From Bog-159 sp035541265 (GTDB taxonomy: Bacteria > Acidobacteriota > Terriglobia > Bryobacterales > Bryobacteraceae): 64,000 bases of DNA. Both the position numbers and the translations under genes were made by a program. Shown here in pieces: positions 16,359 to 26,424 of this stretch (position 1 is its first letter; each line of letters begins with the position of its first letter). The stretch lies in the NCBI GenBank assembly GCA_035541265.1, contig DATKNQ010000101.1, positions 1-64,000 of the forward strand. The letters run 5' to 3'. The notes beneath the pieces are model-generated. The model searched no databases. It worked only from the letters and a program-made list of their open reading frames with translations, and was not told where the DNA came from.

Positions 16359-17313
16359 GCCGGTATTCATGGCGGCGGGCTGCCTGCTGCTGGTTTTCGC
16401 GGCCGGGCAGGCGCAAACGCACGCGGCGTCCGCCGCCGATCAGGCCAGCGCCAATCTGCCAGCGCAACCGATTGGCCCAAACGACCTGGTGTCGATCTCG
16501 GTTTACGACGCGCCGGAATTGTCCCGGACCGTGCGCGTCGGCGCCGATGGTCTGATCCGGCTGCCGATGATGAAAGAGCTGATCAAAGCGCAGGGGCTGA
16601 TGCCCAGCAGCCTGGAAGCGGCCATCGCGGATGCCTTGCGGAAAGAGCAATTGATCGTCGATCCTTTTGTCACGGTAACGGTCGCCGAATATAACAGCCG
16701 TCCGATCTCGGTGGCGGGGGCGGTCAAGGAGCCGCTGACATTTCAGGCGATCGGCCCGGTCACGTTGCTGGAAGCCATCACGCGCGCCGGCGGGCTGAGT
16801 ACGGAGGCAGGCGCGGAGATCCTGGTAAGCCGCCCGCAGACCGGCGCCGGCGGGACGAAGCCGGAACTGGTGGAACGCATCCCGGTCAAAGGCCTGATTG
16901 ACGCGGCGGATCCGAAACTCAATATTTCGCTGACTGGCGGCGAGGAGATCCGCGTGCCCGAGGTCGGCAAAGTCTTTGTGGTGGGCAACGTGACCAAGCC
17001 GGGCGCTTATCCGATCGTGGACTCGACCGAGTCGAGCGTTCTGCGGATGCTGGCCGAGGCCGAGGGATTGCAGCGCTTCGCCACCAAGGAAGCTTTTATC
17101 TACCGGCGGGAAACTAACGGAGAGAAGAACGAAATCCCGGTGCCGCTGGAGAAGATCATGGAGCGCAAAGCGCCGGATGTGCCACTGCTCGCCAACGACA
17201 TTCTCTACGTTCCCGACAATAAAGGGCGTCGCATAACGGTGGGCGCTCTCGAGAAACTTCTGATTATCGGAGGCGGCGTCAGCGCCGCTCTGGTGTACGC
17301 GGGAGTTCACTAA
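16333..17313 (+). CDS. Polysaccharide export protein, Wza-type
   Basis: This 326-residue periplasmic/outer-membrane protein has an N-terminal signal sequence (residues about 10-30), a polysaccharide export domain (PIGPNDLVSISVYDAPELSRTVRVGADGLIRLPMM, about 46-80) and SLBB-like segments (ISVAGAVKEPLTF and VFVVGNVTKPGAYPI). The C-terminus ends in a hydrophobic stretch (LLIIGGGVSAALVYAGVH). Wza-type proteins form the channel through which capsule or exopolysaccharide leaves the cell. A possible lipobox (AAGC) is followed by more hydrophobic sequence, so lipoprotein status is uncertain. Confidence 0.9.
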   Translation: MHLQKRRVKPVFMAAGCLLLVFAAGQAQTHAASAADQASANLPAQPIGPNDLVSISVYDAPELSRTVRVGADGLIRLPMMKELIKAQGLMPSSLEAAIADALRKEQLIVDPFVTVTVAEYNSRPISVAGAVKEPLTFQAIGPVTLLEAITRAGGLSTEAGAEILVSRPQTGAGGTKPELVERIPVKGLIDAADPKLNISLTGGEEIRVPEVGKVFVVGNVTKPGAYPIVDSTESSVLRMLAEAEGLQRFATKEAFIYRRETNGEKNEIPVPLEKIMERKAPDVPLLANDILYVPDNKGRRITVGALEKLLIIGGGVSAALVYAGVH

Positions 17314-17351
17314 CCCCCAACCAATCCGGACCCGATCCGCGACATACGCAT

Positions 17352-19547
17352 ATGAACGAACCAAAAGCTCTGCCCGCCCCAAATCAAGCCGTACCGGCCA
17401 CCTGGTATGGTTACGACATTGAACCTCCGGAACAATCGGCGGTGCCACTGGCGCATTATCTCTGGATCTTCCGGCGGCACCGCTGGAAGATCATTTCTTT
17501 CGTCCTGGGTTGTGTAGCAGCCACCATCATTATCTCCTCGCGACTGACTCCCATCTATGAGTCCACCGCTACCATCGACATCGACCGCCAGATGCCGAAT
17601 GCCGTGATCGGCCAGGACTCCACGCGGATGCCGCTCAACGACGCGGACCAGTTCCTGGCAACTCAGATCAAGCTGGTGCAGTCGGACTCCGTACTGCGGC
17701 CGGTCGCGGACCAATATCACCTGCTCGATCTGGAGAAGCAATACGACAACAAGCCGGGGTGGTCGGCAGCCGAGCGCGATGCCCCGATTCTGCTGAAGAA
17801 ACTGCGGGTGATCCGGCCCCCCAACACTTACTTGTTACTGATCAGCTACCGGTCGCCGAACCCGCGGCTGGCGGCGGACGTGGCGAATGGCGTGGCCAGC
17901 TCCTACGTGCAACATACTTACGCGATCCGCTTCCGTTCCTCCGCTTCGCTGGCCACCTTCATGGAGAAGCAACTCGAAGAGTTGAAAGCCAAGATGGAGC
18001 AATCCTCCGCGGCCCTGGTGCAGTTCGAGCGCGAATTGAACGTAATCAATCCGGAAGAAAAAACCAGCATCCTGTCCGCGCGGCTGTTGCAGCTCAACAC
18101 GGAATATACCAACGCGGAAGCCGACCGCGTGCGCAAGGAATCGGCCTGGAATTCGATCCAGACCGGCTCGCTCGAAGCCGCGCAGGTTTCCACGCAGGGC
18201 GAGGATCTGAAGGAGCTATCGGCCAAGTTGGACGAAGCGCGGGAACGCTTCGCGGATGTAAAGACGCATTACGGCGCCAACCATCCGGAGTATCGCAAAG
18301 CGGCCGTGCAGGTGAGCGAGATCGAACACCAGTTGCAGCAGAGCCGCAAGAACGTGGCCCAGCGCGTCGAGGTGGAATACCGCGAAGCCCTCAACCGGGA
18401 AGACATGCTGAAAAAGGCGGTGGCCGAAACCAAGAGCGAGTTTGACCGTTTGAATGCGCGCAGCTTCCAGTACCAGGCTCTGAAACGCGAAGCCGACGCC
18501 GACAAGACGCTGTACGAAGAACTGGTACGGAAGATCAAGGAAGCGGGCATCAACGCGGGATTCCAGAACAGCGCGATTCGCATTGCGGATACGGCGCGGC
18601 CGGCGGTGAAGCCGGTATTCCCGAACATGCTGCTGAACACCATCCTGGCCTTTGTCTTTTCGAGCTTGCTGGCGGCGGGTGTGGCGGTGATGAGCGATGT
18701 TCTGGACAAGTCGGTGCGCGATCCCGAGCAGATCTCCACGCTGTTCAAGACCGAAGTGATGGGCAGCTTGCCGCTGGTGAAAACGTGGCGCCGGCGGCTG
18801 GCGCAGGCCCTGCCGGGCGAGATCGGCACGACCGCCCTGGTGCGTGCCGACGATTCCGCGGGAGTCAGCAGAAGCCGCCACATGTCGGGCTTTGAGGAGG
18901 CCGTCCGTACGCTGCGTAACGCCATCATGCTGGGGTCTTTCGACCGGCGTCTGCGGTCGCTCATGATTACCAGCGCCACGCCGGCCGAGGGCAAGACCAC
19001 TACGGCCGTGCACCTGGCGATCGCGCACGCCCAACAGAAGCACAAGACGCTGTTGATCGACTGCGATCTGCGCCGCCCGGGGGTTCACGGCAAGTTAGGC
19101 ATCAAGCCGGAGAGCGGCCTGGCTGCCGCTCTCCAGAACGGTATGTTATGGCGCGAGAAACTGGTCAAGCTGGTGGAGGTCCCGGATCTGGATATTCTTC
19201 CGGCCGGGCCTTCCAGCCGGCGCGCGGCGGACCTGATCGGCTCCAGCTTGCCGCGCATCCTCGAGGAAGCGGCGGATTACGACCTGATTGTCATTGACTC
19301 ACCGCCGATTCTCGGATTTCCCGAGCCCCTGCAGATGGCGGCAGCCGTGGATGGTGTGGTGATCGTGGCCCGCGCGGGTGAGACTAATCGTAACGCGGTA
19401 GGTTCTACGTTAAGCACCTTACAAAGGGTGCGGGCTAACATCCTGGGTCTGGTGCTGAACGAAGTGACCAAGGAGATGAGCGACACTTATTATTACTACG
19501 GCTATCACGGTAAGTACTACAAGTATTACCGGCATTCCGAGGCATAA
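17352..19547 (+). CDS. Wzc-type polysaccharide co-polymerase / tyrosine autokinase
   Basis: This 731-residue inner-membrane protein has an N-terminal Wzz domain with a membrane helix at about residues 47-66, a long periplasmic coiled coil (about 195-400), a second membrane helix near 420-440, and a cytoplasmic bacterial tyrosine-kinase domain. The Walker A motif is TPAEGKTTT near residue 543, followed by LLIDCDLRRPG (Walker A') and DLIVIDSPPI (Walker B). The tail is a tyrosine cluster (YYYYGYHGKYYKYY) that is the expected autophosphorylation site. These proteins control polymer length and export together with Wza. It follows the export gene by 38 bases. Confidence 0.95.
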   Translation: MNEPKALPAPNQAVPATWYGYDIEPPEQSAVPLAHYLWIFRRHRWKIISFVLGCVAATIIISSRLTPIYESTATIDIDRQMPNAVIGQDSTRMPLNDADQFLATQIKLVQSDSVLRPVADQYHLLDLEKQYDNKPGWSAAERDAPILLKKLRVIRPPNTYLLLISYRSPNPRLAADVANGVASSYVQHTYAIRFRSSASLATFMEKQLEELKAKMEQSSAALVQFERELNVINPEEKTSILSARLLQLNTEYTNAEADRVRKESAWNSIQTGSLEAAQVSTQGEDLKELSAKLDEARERFADVKTHYGANHPEYRKAAVQVSEIEHQLQQSRKNVAQRVEVEYREALNREDMLKKAVAETKSEFDRLNARSFQYQALKREADADKTLYEELVRKIKEAGINAGFQNSAIRIADTARPAVKPVFPNMLLNTILAFVFSSLLAAGVAVMSDVLDKSVRDPEQISTLFKTEVMGSLPLVKTWRRRLAQALPGEIGTTALVRADDSAGVSRSRHMSGFEEAVRTLRNAIMLGSFDRRLRSLMITSATPAEGKTTTAVHLAIAHAQQKHKTLLIDCDLRRPGVHGKLGIKPESGLAAALQNGMLWREKLVKLVEVPDLDILPAGPSSRRAADLIGSSLPRILEEAADYDLIVIDSPPILGFPEPLQMAAAVDGVVIVARAGETNRNAVGSTLSTLQRVRANILGLVLNEVTKEMSDTYYYYGYHGKYYKYYRHSEA

Positions 19548-19551
19548 CTGA

Positions 19552-20496
19552 GTGACGATCGTACGACGGCCACCACCGGACTTCGTCATAGTAGGCGCGC
19601 CGAAATGCGGCACCACCTCGATCCACGCCACGCTGCAACGGCATCCGCAACTGTTCCTGTGCAGCGTGAAGGAGCCGCACTACTTCGCCTACGATCTGCC
19701 AAAGCGGCGCGAAGTCGAGACCCTGCGCGGCTATGACCGTCTGTTCGAGCCTGCGGGAGTGAAACAACTGCGGGGCGAGACCTCATCGCTATACCTCAGC
19801 TCGGGCGATGCGATCGGCGCGATTCTGGAGCGGCGACCGGATGCGAGGTTCATCGCGATAGTGAGGAATCCGGTGGACATGTTCGTTTCCTGGCATAACG
19901 AGTGCGTCAAAGCTCTGGACGAAGACCAGACGGATCCGGAGCGCGCGTGGGCACTCCAGGCGGAACGCGCCGCGGGCCGGTACATCCCGCACTTTTGCAA
20001 GGAGCCGGCGTTCCTGCAGTATCGCAGGATATGCGGCCTCGGAGATCAGATTGAAGTGTTTTTCCGGACTGTTCCCGAGCGCCAGCGGCTGACTCTCGTT
20101 TTCGACGAGCTACAGCAGACGCCGCGGGTGACTTATGAAAAGATTGTCACTTTCCTGCGCGTCGAAGATGAGGGTACGGCCGAGTTTGTCCGCGAGAATG
20201 TGTATGCCCGGCCCAAGAGCACGCTGATCGCCAGATTCATCCGGTTCGCATTCCTGAACGCGGGTATTAAGCGAACGCGCCTGAAGCTGAAGCCCTTTCT
20301 GAACCGGCACGGCATTCGGCCGATGGGTTGGTTGATCCAGCATAACCTCGAGGCGGTGGCTAAGCCGGTGTTGCGTCCCGAGTTCCGCCGGGAACTGGAG
20401 ACGGCGTTCGTGCCGGATGTGGTTTTATTGGAGCGGTTGCTCGGTCTGCCACTGTGCGAGACATGGTCGATTGCGGCCGCCGTCGGGTGTCAGTGA
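19552..20496 (+). CDS. Sulfotransferase family protein
   Basis: This 314-residue GTG-initiated protein shows the PAPS-binding 5'-phosphosulfate loop GAPKCGTTSI near residue 15 and the 3'-phosphate motif RFIAIVRNPVDMFVSWHNE near residue 100, both typical of carbohydrate sulfotransferases (PF00685 / Sulfotransfer_3). It would transfer sulfate from PAPS to a sugar hydroxyl. Placement between the Wzc-type kinase and glycosyltransferases suggests sulfation of the polymer or its repeat unit. PAPS synthesis genes are not in the window. Confidence 0.85.
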   Translation: MTIVRRPPPDFVIVGAPKCGTTSIHATLQRHPQLFLCSVKEPHYFAYDLPKRREVETLRGYDRLFEPAGVKQLRGETSSLYLSSGDAIGAILERRPDARFIAIVRNPVDMFVSWHNECVKALDEDQTDPERAWALQAERAAGRYIPHFCKEPAFLQYRRICGLGDQIEVFFRTVPERQRLTLVFDELQQTPRVTYEKIVTFLRVEDEGTAEFVRENVYARPKSTLIARFIRFAFLNAGIKRTRLKLKPFLNRHGIRPMGWLIQHNLEAVAKPVLRPEFRRELETAFVPDVVLLERLLGLPLCETWSIAAAVGCQ

Positions 20497-20557
20497 CGCC
20501 GGAGCGCGGCATCAGTCCGGAACAGTCCTGACCGGCCCGCTGCGGAGGGGAGGAACC

Positions 20558-21304
20558 ATGCAGGTAGCACCAGAGGAACTTCAGGCCAGTTATTATGTCC
20601 GGACGGCGTCGCGCTACGACGAGATGCACACCGCCGATCTGCACGACGAGCACTATGCTGCGTTGCAGATCATGGATGCGGTGAGCCAGGCGCTGAGGTT
20701 GCGGACTTTCCTGGATGTCGGCGCCGGAACCGGCCGCGCGGTGCTGTTCTTGCGCCGCGAGGACAGGATCGTAAGGGGGGTCGAGCCGGTCAGTTCGCTC
20801 ATCGACCAGGCGATCGCCAAAGGCCTGCCGCAGGGTGACATCGTTTGCGGGACCGGCCAGTCGCTGCCGTTTGAGGATCAGTCCTTCGACGCGGTTCTGG
20901 AATGTGCGGTGCTGCACCACGTGGCCGATCCTTCGATCGTTGTGAAAGAAATGATGCGGGTAGCGCGGAAGGCTGTCTTTCTATCTGACAGCAATCGTTT
21001 CGGACAGGGTGGGGCTATGACGCGCTGGCTCAAGCTGGCACTGTATAAGACAGGACTCTGGGGACCGGCACGTTATATACAGACTCGCGGCAAAGGGTAT
21101 ACGATCTCCGAGGGAGACGGGCTGGCTTATTCGTACAGTGTTTACGACTCATACAAACAGTTGGCGGACTGGGCGGACACGATCTGGTTTCTGCCGACAA
21201 AGTGCGACAGCGGAGCAGGTAGCTGGTTTCATCCGCTTCTAACCTCGCCGGAGGTTCTGTTATGCGCGATTCGGGGCAGTAGCGAGCGTCTGCGGGGCCG
21301 ATGA
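20558..21304 (+). CDS. Class I SAM-dependent methyltransferase
   Basis: This 248-residue protein starts at ATG 20558 behind a strong GGGGAGGAACC ribosome binding site; longer frames upstream run through the sulfotransferase end. Motif I is FLDVGAGTGRAVLFL near residue 50, followed by LPFEDQSFDAVLECAVLHHV near residue 108, matching the Methyltransf_11 family. It may methylate a sugar or lipid-linked intermediate of the exopolysaccharide; this role comes from context only. Confidence 0.85.
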   Translation: MQVAPEELQASYYVRTASRYDEMHTADLHDEHYAALQIMDAVSQALRLRTFLDVGAGTGRAVLFLRREDRIVRGVEPVSSLIDQAIAKGLPQGDIVCGTGQSLPFEDQSFDAVLECAVLHHVADPSIVVKEMMRVARKAVFLSDSNRFGQGGAMTRWLKLALYKTGLWGPARYIQTRGKGYTISEGDGLAYSYSVYDSYKQLADWADTIWFLPTKCDSGAGSWFHPLLTSPEVLLCAIRGSSERLRGR

Positions 21305-21311
21305 GTGAGCT

Positions 21312-22619
21312 ATGAATCGAAGGTTCTGGGAAAACCTGATCTCGCTATACGGCGTACATATAGCCAGCTATGTTATACCGTTATTCACGCTGCCATATGT
21401 GGCCCGTGTGTTGCAGCCGGCTGAATGGGGCTCCCTCGCCTTCGCGGAAGCATACTCGATCTACATGACCCTGGTGGTAGAGTTCGGCTTCGGACTGTCT
21501 GCCACGCGCGAGGTAGCGCGTGTGCGAGATGATGTGCAGGCTCGGGCACGTGCGCTTTCGGGGGTCCTGGGCGCGCAGATGTTGCTTGCGGTGGCCGCCG
21601 TCATTCTGACGGCTGGGCTGGCGCGTACATTGCCGATCTTTGCCACGCGCGGCCGGCTTATTCCCGGCGCACTGCTGCTGGGACTGAGCCGGGCAGCGAA
21701 CCCGATGTGGTATTTCCAGGGCATCGAGCGCATGCGGCTCATGTCCATTCTCAACATCGCCACCAGTGCCGCGGCCGCGGCCGGGATCTTCACGCTGGTC
21801 AAGTCTCCGGGCGACGGTGGACTCTTGTTGGTACTACGTGGCTCAGCGGCCTGCCTGGCTACCGTGATTGGCTTCCTGATCGCGTTCCGCAAGACCCCGT
21901 TCCTGCGGCCGTCAATGCGTCGAAGCTGGGAAGCCCTGCGGCAAGGCGGCTCGCTGTTCCTGTTCAAGGGTTCCGTAACGTTTTATACGACAGCGAACGT
22001 CCTGATCTTGGGCGTGCTGACCACGCCGGCGACCGTCGCATGGTACGCCGGTGCCGAGAAGATCGCGAAGGCGGCCGTGTCGGGAATCTGGCCCATGGTG
22101 CAAGCGTTTTATCCGCGCATCAATCACTTGTTCGCCTCCGATCGCGAACGGGCGGCCGCAACGCTGCGCGCCTCGGCGTGGCTCATTATGGGGGTGGGCC
22201 TGGCCGCCGGCGTGACGCTGTTTGCCGGCGCGCCGATCTTAGCAAGAGTGCTATTGGGGCGTGGCTTTGAACTGAGCATCCCCGTACTGCGAGTGCTGGC
22301 TCTGTTACCACCCATGCTCGCCGCCAGTCACCTCTTCGGTATTCAGTGGATGCTGCCTCTCCGCATGGACCGTGAGTTCAACCGGATCACGATCATGGCA
22401 GGTTTGTTAAACGTCGGATTGGCGCTGATCCTGGCGCGGCGTTACGGCGCCATGGGAATGGCCGTCAGCGTCGCCTGTGCCGAAACATTCGTCACTCTCA
22501 GCACGGTAGTGGCGTTGCGGCGCCGTGGCCTCGATCCGTGGCGCCCGGTAAAGGCCACTCGAACGCCACAGGGAATCCCTGACGTTCTGGATGAAACGGT
22601 CGCTGGCGCGCGTCTGTAA
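21312..22619 (+). CDS. Wzx-type flippase (oligosaccharide flippase family)
   Basis: This 435-residue protein has about 12 hydrophobic helices and the N-terminal pattern of the PST/Wzx family (NLISLYGVHIASYVIPLFTLPYVARVL; later NPMWYFQGIERM). Wzx proteins flip undecaprenyl-diphosphate-linked repeat units to the periplasmic face of the inner membrane for polymerisation. It starts 7 bases after the methyltransferase stop. Confidence 0.9.
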   Translation: MNRRFWENLISLYGVHIASYVIPLFTLPYVARVLQPAEWGSLAFAEAYSIYMTLVVEFGFGLSATREVARVRDDVQARARALSGVLGAQMLLAVAAVILTAGLARTLPIFATRGRLIPGALLLGLSRAANPMWYFQGIERMRLMSILNIATSAAAAAGIFTLVKSPGDGGLLLVLRGSAACLATVIGFLIAFRKTPFLRPSMRRSWEALRQGGSLFLFKGSVTFYTTANVLILGVLTTPATVAWYAGAEKIAKAAVSGIWPMVQAFYPRINHLFASDRERAAATLRASAWLIMGVGLAAGVTLFAGAPILARVLLGRGFELSIPVLRVLALLPPMLAASHLFGIQWMLPLRMDREFNRITIMAGLLNVGLALILARRYGAMGMAVSVACAETFVTLSTVVALRRRGLDPWRPVKATRTPQGIPDVLDETVAGARL

Positions 22620-22632
22620 GTGAAGCCCGCAA

Positions 22633-23883
22633 ATGTCACCTGCACTTAGTCCGGCGGCTGGAATCCTGCGTCATTCGGCATGCAAGGAGGGCCCCCGCCC
22701 GAGCGTGGTCATGGCCATGATCGGAAACCGCGAGCACTATCAGCCCATGCGTTCGGCATACGAGTGTGGCACTCTGGCGCGATTCATAACCGATTTTTGG
22801 TTCGTGCCGGAAGGCGGCGCTACCCATCGTGCCCGGCCGTGGTGCGCCGGCAAGCTGCCGCTTGGGTCGAGGTTCTGCGAAGAGTTACGCCATGCGGACG
22901 TGGTCGCTTTGCCGCGTACGGGTATGATGCAGTATCTCGGCGCGCGTGTGCGTTCCTCCAGGAGTTGGCGATATCGGATTTACCGGGCCGCCGGCCGGCA
23001 ATTCGCGCGCGAATGCATCCGTCACCTGGATGTTCCGCATACAACATTCGTCGGTTATAGCTCGGCCGCATTGGAAGCCCTGGAACACGAGAACCACGCG
23101 GGCGTGCTCACGGTGCTCGATCAAATCGATCCGGGCAGGACAGAGGAGCAGATTGTCATCGAGGAGATGGCGCGCCACAGGACTTGGGTTGGCCATCGCC
23201 GCGAGGCAATCCCAGCCGCATACTTTGAACGGCTGTCCGCCGAATGGGCCGCGGCCAAACGGATCGTTGTAAATTCTCAGTGGAGTAAGTCGGCGTTGAT
23301 CGAGCAAGGAGTCCCAGTGGAGAAGATCCGAATCTGCCCGCTGGGCTACAAGCCGGCCGCTGCGGTTGCGCGTGTGCCGAAGACGGGCGGGCGATTGCGT
23401 GTACTGTGGCTGGGCACGTTATGTCTTCGCAAGGGGATTGTTTACGCGATCGAGGCCGCGCGGCGGCTGGAAACTCAGCCAGTCGATTTCACTTTCGCGG
23501 GACCGGTCGATGTCCGCCTGCCGCGTCTGCCTTCCAACTGCACTTATGCCGGGCGCATCCCGCGGTCTGAGATCGGCGCCCTATTCGCCGCGCACGATAT
23601 TTTCATTCTTCCGACTCTCTCCGATGGATTTGCGATGACACAATTAGAGGCGATGGCCCATGGGCTGCCCGTCATCGCGACGGCCAATTGCGGTGAAGCC
23701 GTGGAGCATGGCGTATCCGGCTTCCTCGTGAAGGAACGGGACGTCAAGGCGCTGGCGGATGCCATTGTGGCGGCCGGGATGGATCGGAGCAGGCTCGAAG
23801 CCATGTCGGCTGCCGCGCTGGAGAGAGCCGCGTGTTTCCGGCCTGAGCGGGTCTGGCAGACGTACCAGTTACATCTCTCTTAA
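22633..23883 (+). CDS. Glycosyltransferase family 4-like
   Basis: This 416-residue protein has a GT-B fold: a divergent N-terminal acceptor domain and a C-terminal nucleotide-sugar domain with LRVLWLGTLCLRKGIVYAIEA near residue 255, and FILPTLSDGFAMTQLEAMAHGLPVIAT near residue 322, which includes the E-x7-E motif of retaining GT4 enzymes. It would add one sugar of the repeat unit in the cytoplasm. The donor sugar is not predictable. Confidence 0.88.
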   Translation: MSPALSPAAGILRHSACKEGPRPSVVMAMIGNREHYQPMRSAYECGTLARFITDFWFVPEGGATHRARPWCAGKLPLGSRFCEELRHADVVALPRTGMMQYLGARVRSSRSWRYRIYRAAGRQFARECIRHLDVPHTTFVGYSSAALEALEHENHAGVLTVLDQIDPGRTEEQIVIEEMARHRTWVGHRREAIPAAYFERLSAEWAAAKRIVVNSQWSKSALIEQGVPVEKIRICPLGYKPAAAVARVPKTGGRLRVLWLGTLCLRKGIVYAIEAARRLETQPVDFTFAGPVDVRLPRLPSNCTYAGRIPRSEIGALFAAHDIFILPTLSDGFAMTQLEAMAHGLPVIATANCGEAVEHGVSGFLVKERDVKALADAIVAAGMDRSRLEAMSAAALERAACFRPERVWQTYQLHLS

Positions 23884-23891
23884 GCACACTT

Positions 23892-25085
23892 GTGTCTACT
23901 CACATGGCTACTCAGCCGGTATTATCTTACGCAGCCGTAGATGCGGCGCGCGACGAACGCGCATTGGCGGTGGTCATTTTCGCGAATCTGGGCTTCTATC
24001 ATCTTGCAAGGCTGCGCGCCTTGGCCCAGGTCTGGCCCATCAAGGCGATCGAACTCGCCGCGAAGCAGAAGCTATACGGATGGGAGGTCGACAAGACCGG
24101 TTATGATGTAGTCACTCTGCACGAGGGCGCGTTCGAGGAACGCCGTACCTTCTGGGGCAAGGTAAGGTTGACCCAGTTACTGGTCCGGAAGTTAAACGAG
24201 ATTCAGCCGCGCGCGCTTCTGATACCCGGATATTCGGACATCTGTAGTGTGGGAGCCGCTCTTTGGGGAAGGCTCCGCCACGCGCGCACGGTGATGATGT
24301 TTGAATCGACCGAGATCGACCGGCCGCGAGTCTGGTATCGGGAACTGGTCAAGCGGGTTCTGGTCCGCGCGTTGTTCGACTTCGGTTTCGTAGGCGGCCA
24401 GAGGACGTCGGACTATCTGCAGAAGCTGGGCATGCCGGCGCGGCGCATCGTGCGGGCCTACGACATCGTGGACAATGCGTTCTTCGCGCGCGGGGCGGAT
24501 CAGGTGCGGCGCACATCCGGTCCTGGTGATTGGGGACTTCCCGGTGAATACTTCTTGTACGTAGGCCGCTTGGCGCCGGAGAAAAATCTGGAGCGCCTGC
24601 TACGCGCATACCGCCAATATGTGGAACGTGGCGGCGAGTGGCGCCTGGTTCTGGTGGGCATGGGTCCGCAGGAGCGGCAATTGCGGTCCGCAGCAGACAG
24701 TCTTGGCCTGGGAGGGCACGTGCATTTCGCCGGCTTCAAGAACGGGCGCGACCTGTTTCCATATTACGCTTTCGCCAGTTGTTTCATCCTGCCGAGCGTG
24801 CGCGAGCCTTGGGGCCTGGTAGTGAACGAGGCGATGGCTTCCGGCTTGCCCGTGTTGGTGTCACATCGTTGCGGCTGCGCGCCGGAACTGGTGCACGAAG
24901 GGATCAACGGCTACATGCTCGATCCGGTAGATGAGACAGGGCTAGCGGAACGGCTCTTGAGTATGTCCCTTTTGCCGAAAGAACTAACTGCCGCAATGGG
25001 CCACGCATCGCGCGATATTGTTTCTGACTTTGGACCGGAACAGTGGGCGGCCTCAGTGAGTGAAGTACTCAGCAGGCACGACTAA
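23892..25085 (+). CDS. Glycosyltransferase family 4
   Basis: This 397-residue GT-B enzyme has EYFLYVGRLAPEKNLERLLRAY near residue 218 and SCFILPSVREPWGLVVNEAMASGLPVLVS near residue 300, typical GT4 donor-domain motifs. The start is GTG 23892, 8 bases after the previous stop; ATG 23904 is an alternative. It is the second of four GT-B transferases of the locus. Confidence 0.88.
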   Translation: MSTHMATQPVLSYAAVDAARDERALAVVIFANLGFYHLARLRALAQVWPIKAIELAAKQKLYGWEVDKTGYDVVTLHEGAFEERRTFWGKVRLTQLLVRKLNEIQPRALLIPGYSDICSVGAALWGRLRHARTVMMFESTEIDRPRVWYRELVKRVLVRALFDFGFVGGQRTSDYLQKLGMPARRIVRAYDIVDNAFFARGADQVRRTSGPGDWGLPGEYFLYVGRLAPEKNLERLLRAYRQYVERGGEWRLVLVGMGPQERQLRSAADSLGLGGHVHFAGFKNGRDLFPYYAFASCFILPSVREPWGLVVNEAMASGLPVLVSHRCGCAPELVHEGINGYMLDPVDETGLAERLLSMSLLPKELTAAMGHASRDIVSDFGPEQWAASVSEVLSRHD

Positions 25086-25086
25086 G

Positions 25087-26424
25087 ATGGACAGTCTGAC
25101 TTTGTTTCAGGCATTGACGATCGATGCATTCACGCTGGCTCTGTGTATCTTCATAGCGTTCAGAGAAGCGCGTTCCACTCTGCATCCGGCGTGGATGTTT
25201 CTGGGCTTACATATTTACATAGTTTCTTTCCGGCTGGTCCAGCTCTATACGGGATCGCACCCCATGAGGGCGACCTTTGTCTGGCCGGTGGCCGTAAATG
25301 AGGTGATTCGCGCCGGCGTTGCCGCGGATCTTGGGCTGGCGGCGATGGCGACTAGCTGGATCTATGCCCGCTGGTTGTGGAGGCGCAAGCACACTCACCG
25401 GCCCGAGCTGTTGGTGGTTTCCAAGTTCCGGATTTATCTTGGGGCCGGATTGGCAATGGTTGCCGGCGTCTTCGGCGCTCTGACGGTAGGCCGTCTGGAA
25501 CACGCCCTCAAAAATACAAGCTGGGACACTTCGGGATATCTGGCTGCAACCACGACATGGCCGTCATGGTCTGTTTGTCTCCTGCACTTCTTCTATGGAT
25601 TTCCGATTCCCTTAATGATTGCGACCCTGGCAGCGCTGATATTCGTTGGCATTATGAATTCTACCAGGTTCGGAGTAGTCGTCCCCATCATATTCTTAAC
25701 CCTGACCTGGTTGTCTCGAAGGAATAGCCGCAGACTTCCGTTCACCCTGGTAGCCGGAGTGGTCGCGGTTTGGCTGCTATGGCTCCCCATGAAGCCATTT
25801 ACCAGGATGCTTAAGGGGGGCGCCACCATTGAAGAGGCGTGGCGCGCGGCTCTCGAACACACTTACACGCAATTCGGAAATGACGAGGGAAGCATTGACG
25901 AGCAGTTTCTGGATATGTCAGCCGCCACCATGACACTGGCAGACATTCGCGGCGAATGGTACTGGGGAGGTACCATCACTCCGCTGTTTGTAGCTCCCGT
26001 GCCGCGCGTCATGTGGCCGGAAAAGCCGAAGATAAACCAATACCAGTGGGACATCCAGGTTCCGTCGCGGAATATGGCGGAACTGGGTATGACCTCTGGG
26101 CTCGTGGCGGAAGGTTATGTGAACTTCGGGTACTTCGGCGTTGCTCTGTTCTGCTTTGGGGTCGGCTTTGTCTATACGTGGGGATATTTGAAGATTGTGC
26201 AGAGTCACTACCTGTCACCGGGACGGATGCTTTACTTCTTCTGCCTGGCGGCGGCATCGCAAGTGTATCGCGACGGCCTGATATCCGGCCTGTGGTTCCC
26301 GCTCGTGTATGCGGCGCCTATCGGTTGGACCGCGATATCGCATTGGATCTGGAAGCCGGGCCGGAAGCGCGCCGCAGCTCCTTTCAGACAGCCCGTGCCG
26401 GAAGGCGCCGCTTATGCCCGCTAG
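25087..26424 (+). CDS. O-antigen/exopolysaccharide polymerase-like membrane protein (Wzy candidate)
   Basis: This 445-residue protein has about 10-12 predicted membrane helices, with a large non-membrane loop at about residues 240-330. Neither length nor topology conflicts with Wzy polymerases, and a locus with Wzx, Wza, Wzc and WbaP needs one; no other gene here fits. Sequence conservation in Wzy families is low, so the call rests mainly on topology and context. ATG 25087 lies one base after the previous stop. Confidence 0.7.
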   Translation: MDSLTLFQALTIDAFTLALCIFIAFREARSTLHPAWMFLGLHIYIVSFRLVQLYTGSHPMRATFVWPVAVNEVIRAGVAADLGLAAMATSWIYARWLWRRKHTHRPELLVVSKFRIYLGAGLAMVAGVFGALTVGRLEHALKNTSWDTSGYLAATTTWPSWSVCLLHFFYGFPIPLMIATLAALIFVGIMNSTRFGVVVPIIFLTLTWLSRRNSRRLPFTLVAGVVAVWLLWLPMKPFTRMLKGGATIEEAWRAALEHTYTQFGNDEGSIDEQFLDMSAATMTLADIRGEWYWGGTITPLFVAPVPRVMWPEKPKINQYQWDIQVPSRNMAELGMTSGLVAEGYVNFGYFGVALFCFGVGFVYTWGYLKIVQSHYLSPGRMLYFFCLAAASQVYRDGLISGLWFPLVYAAPIGWTAISHWIWKPGRKRAAAPFRQPVPEGAAYAR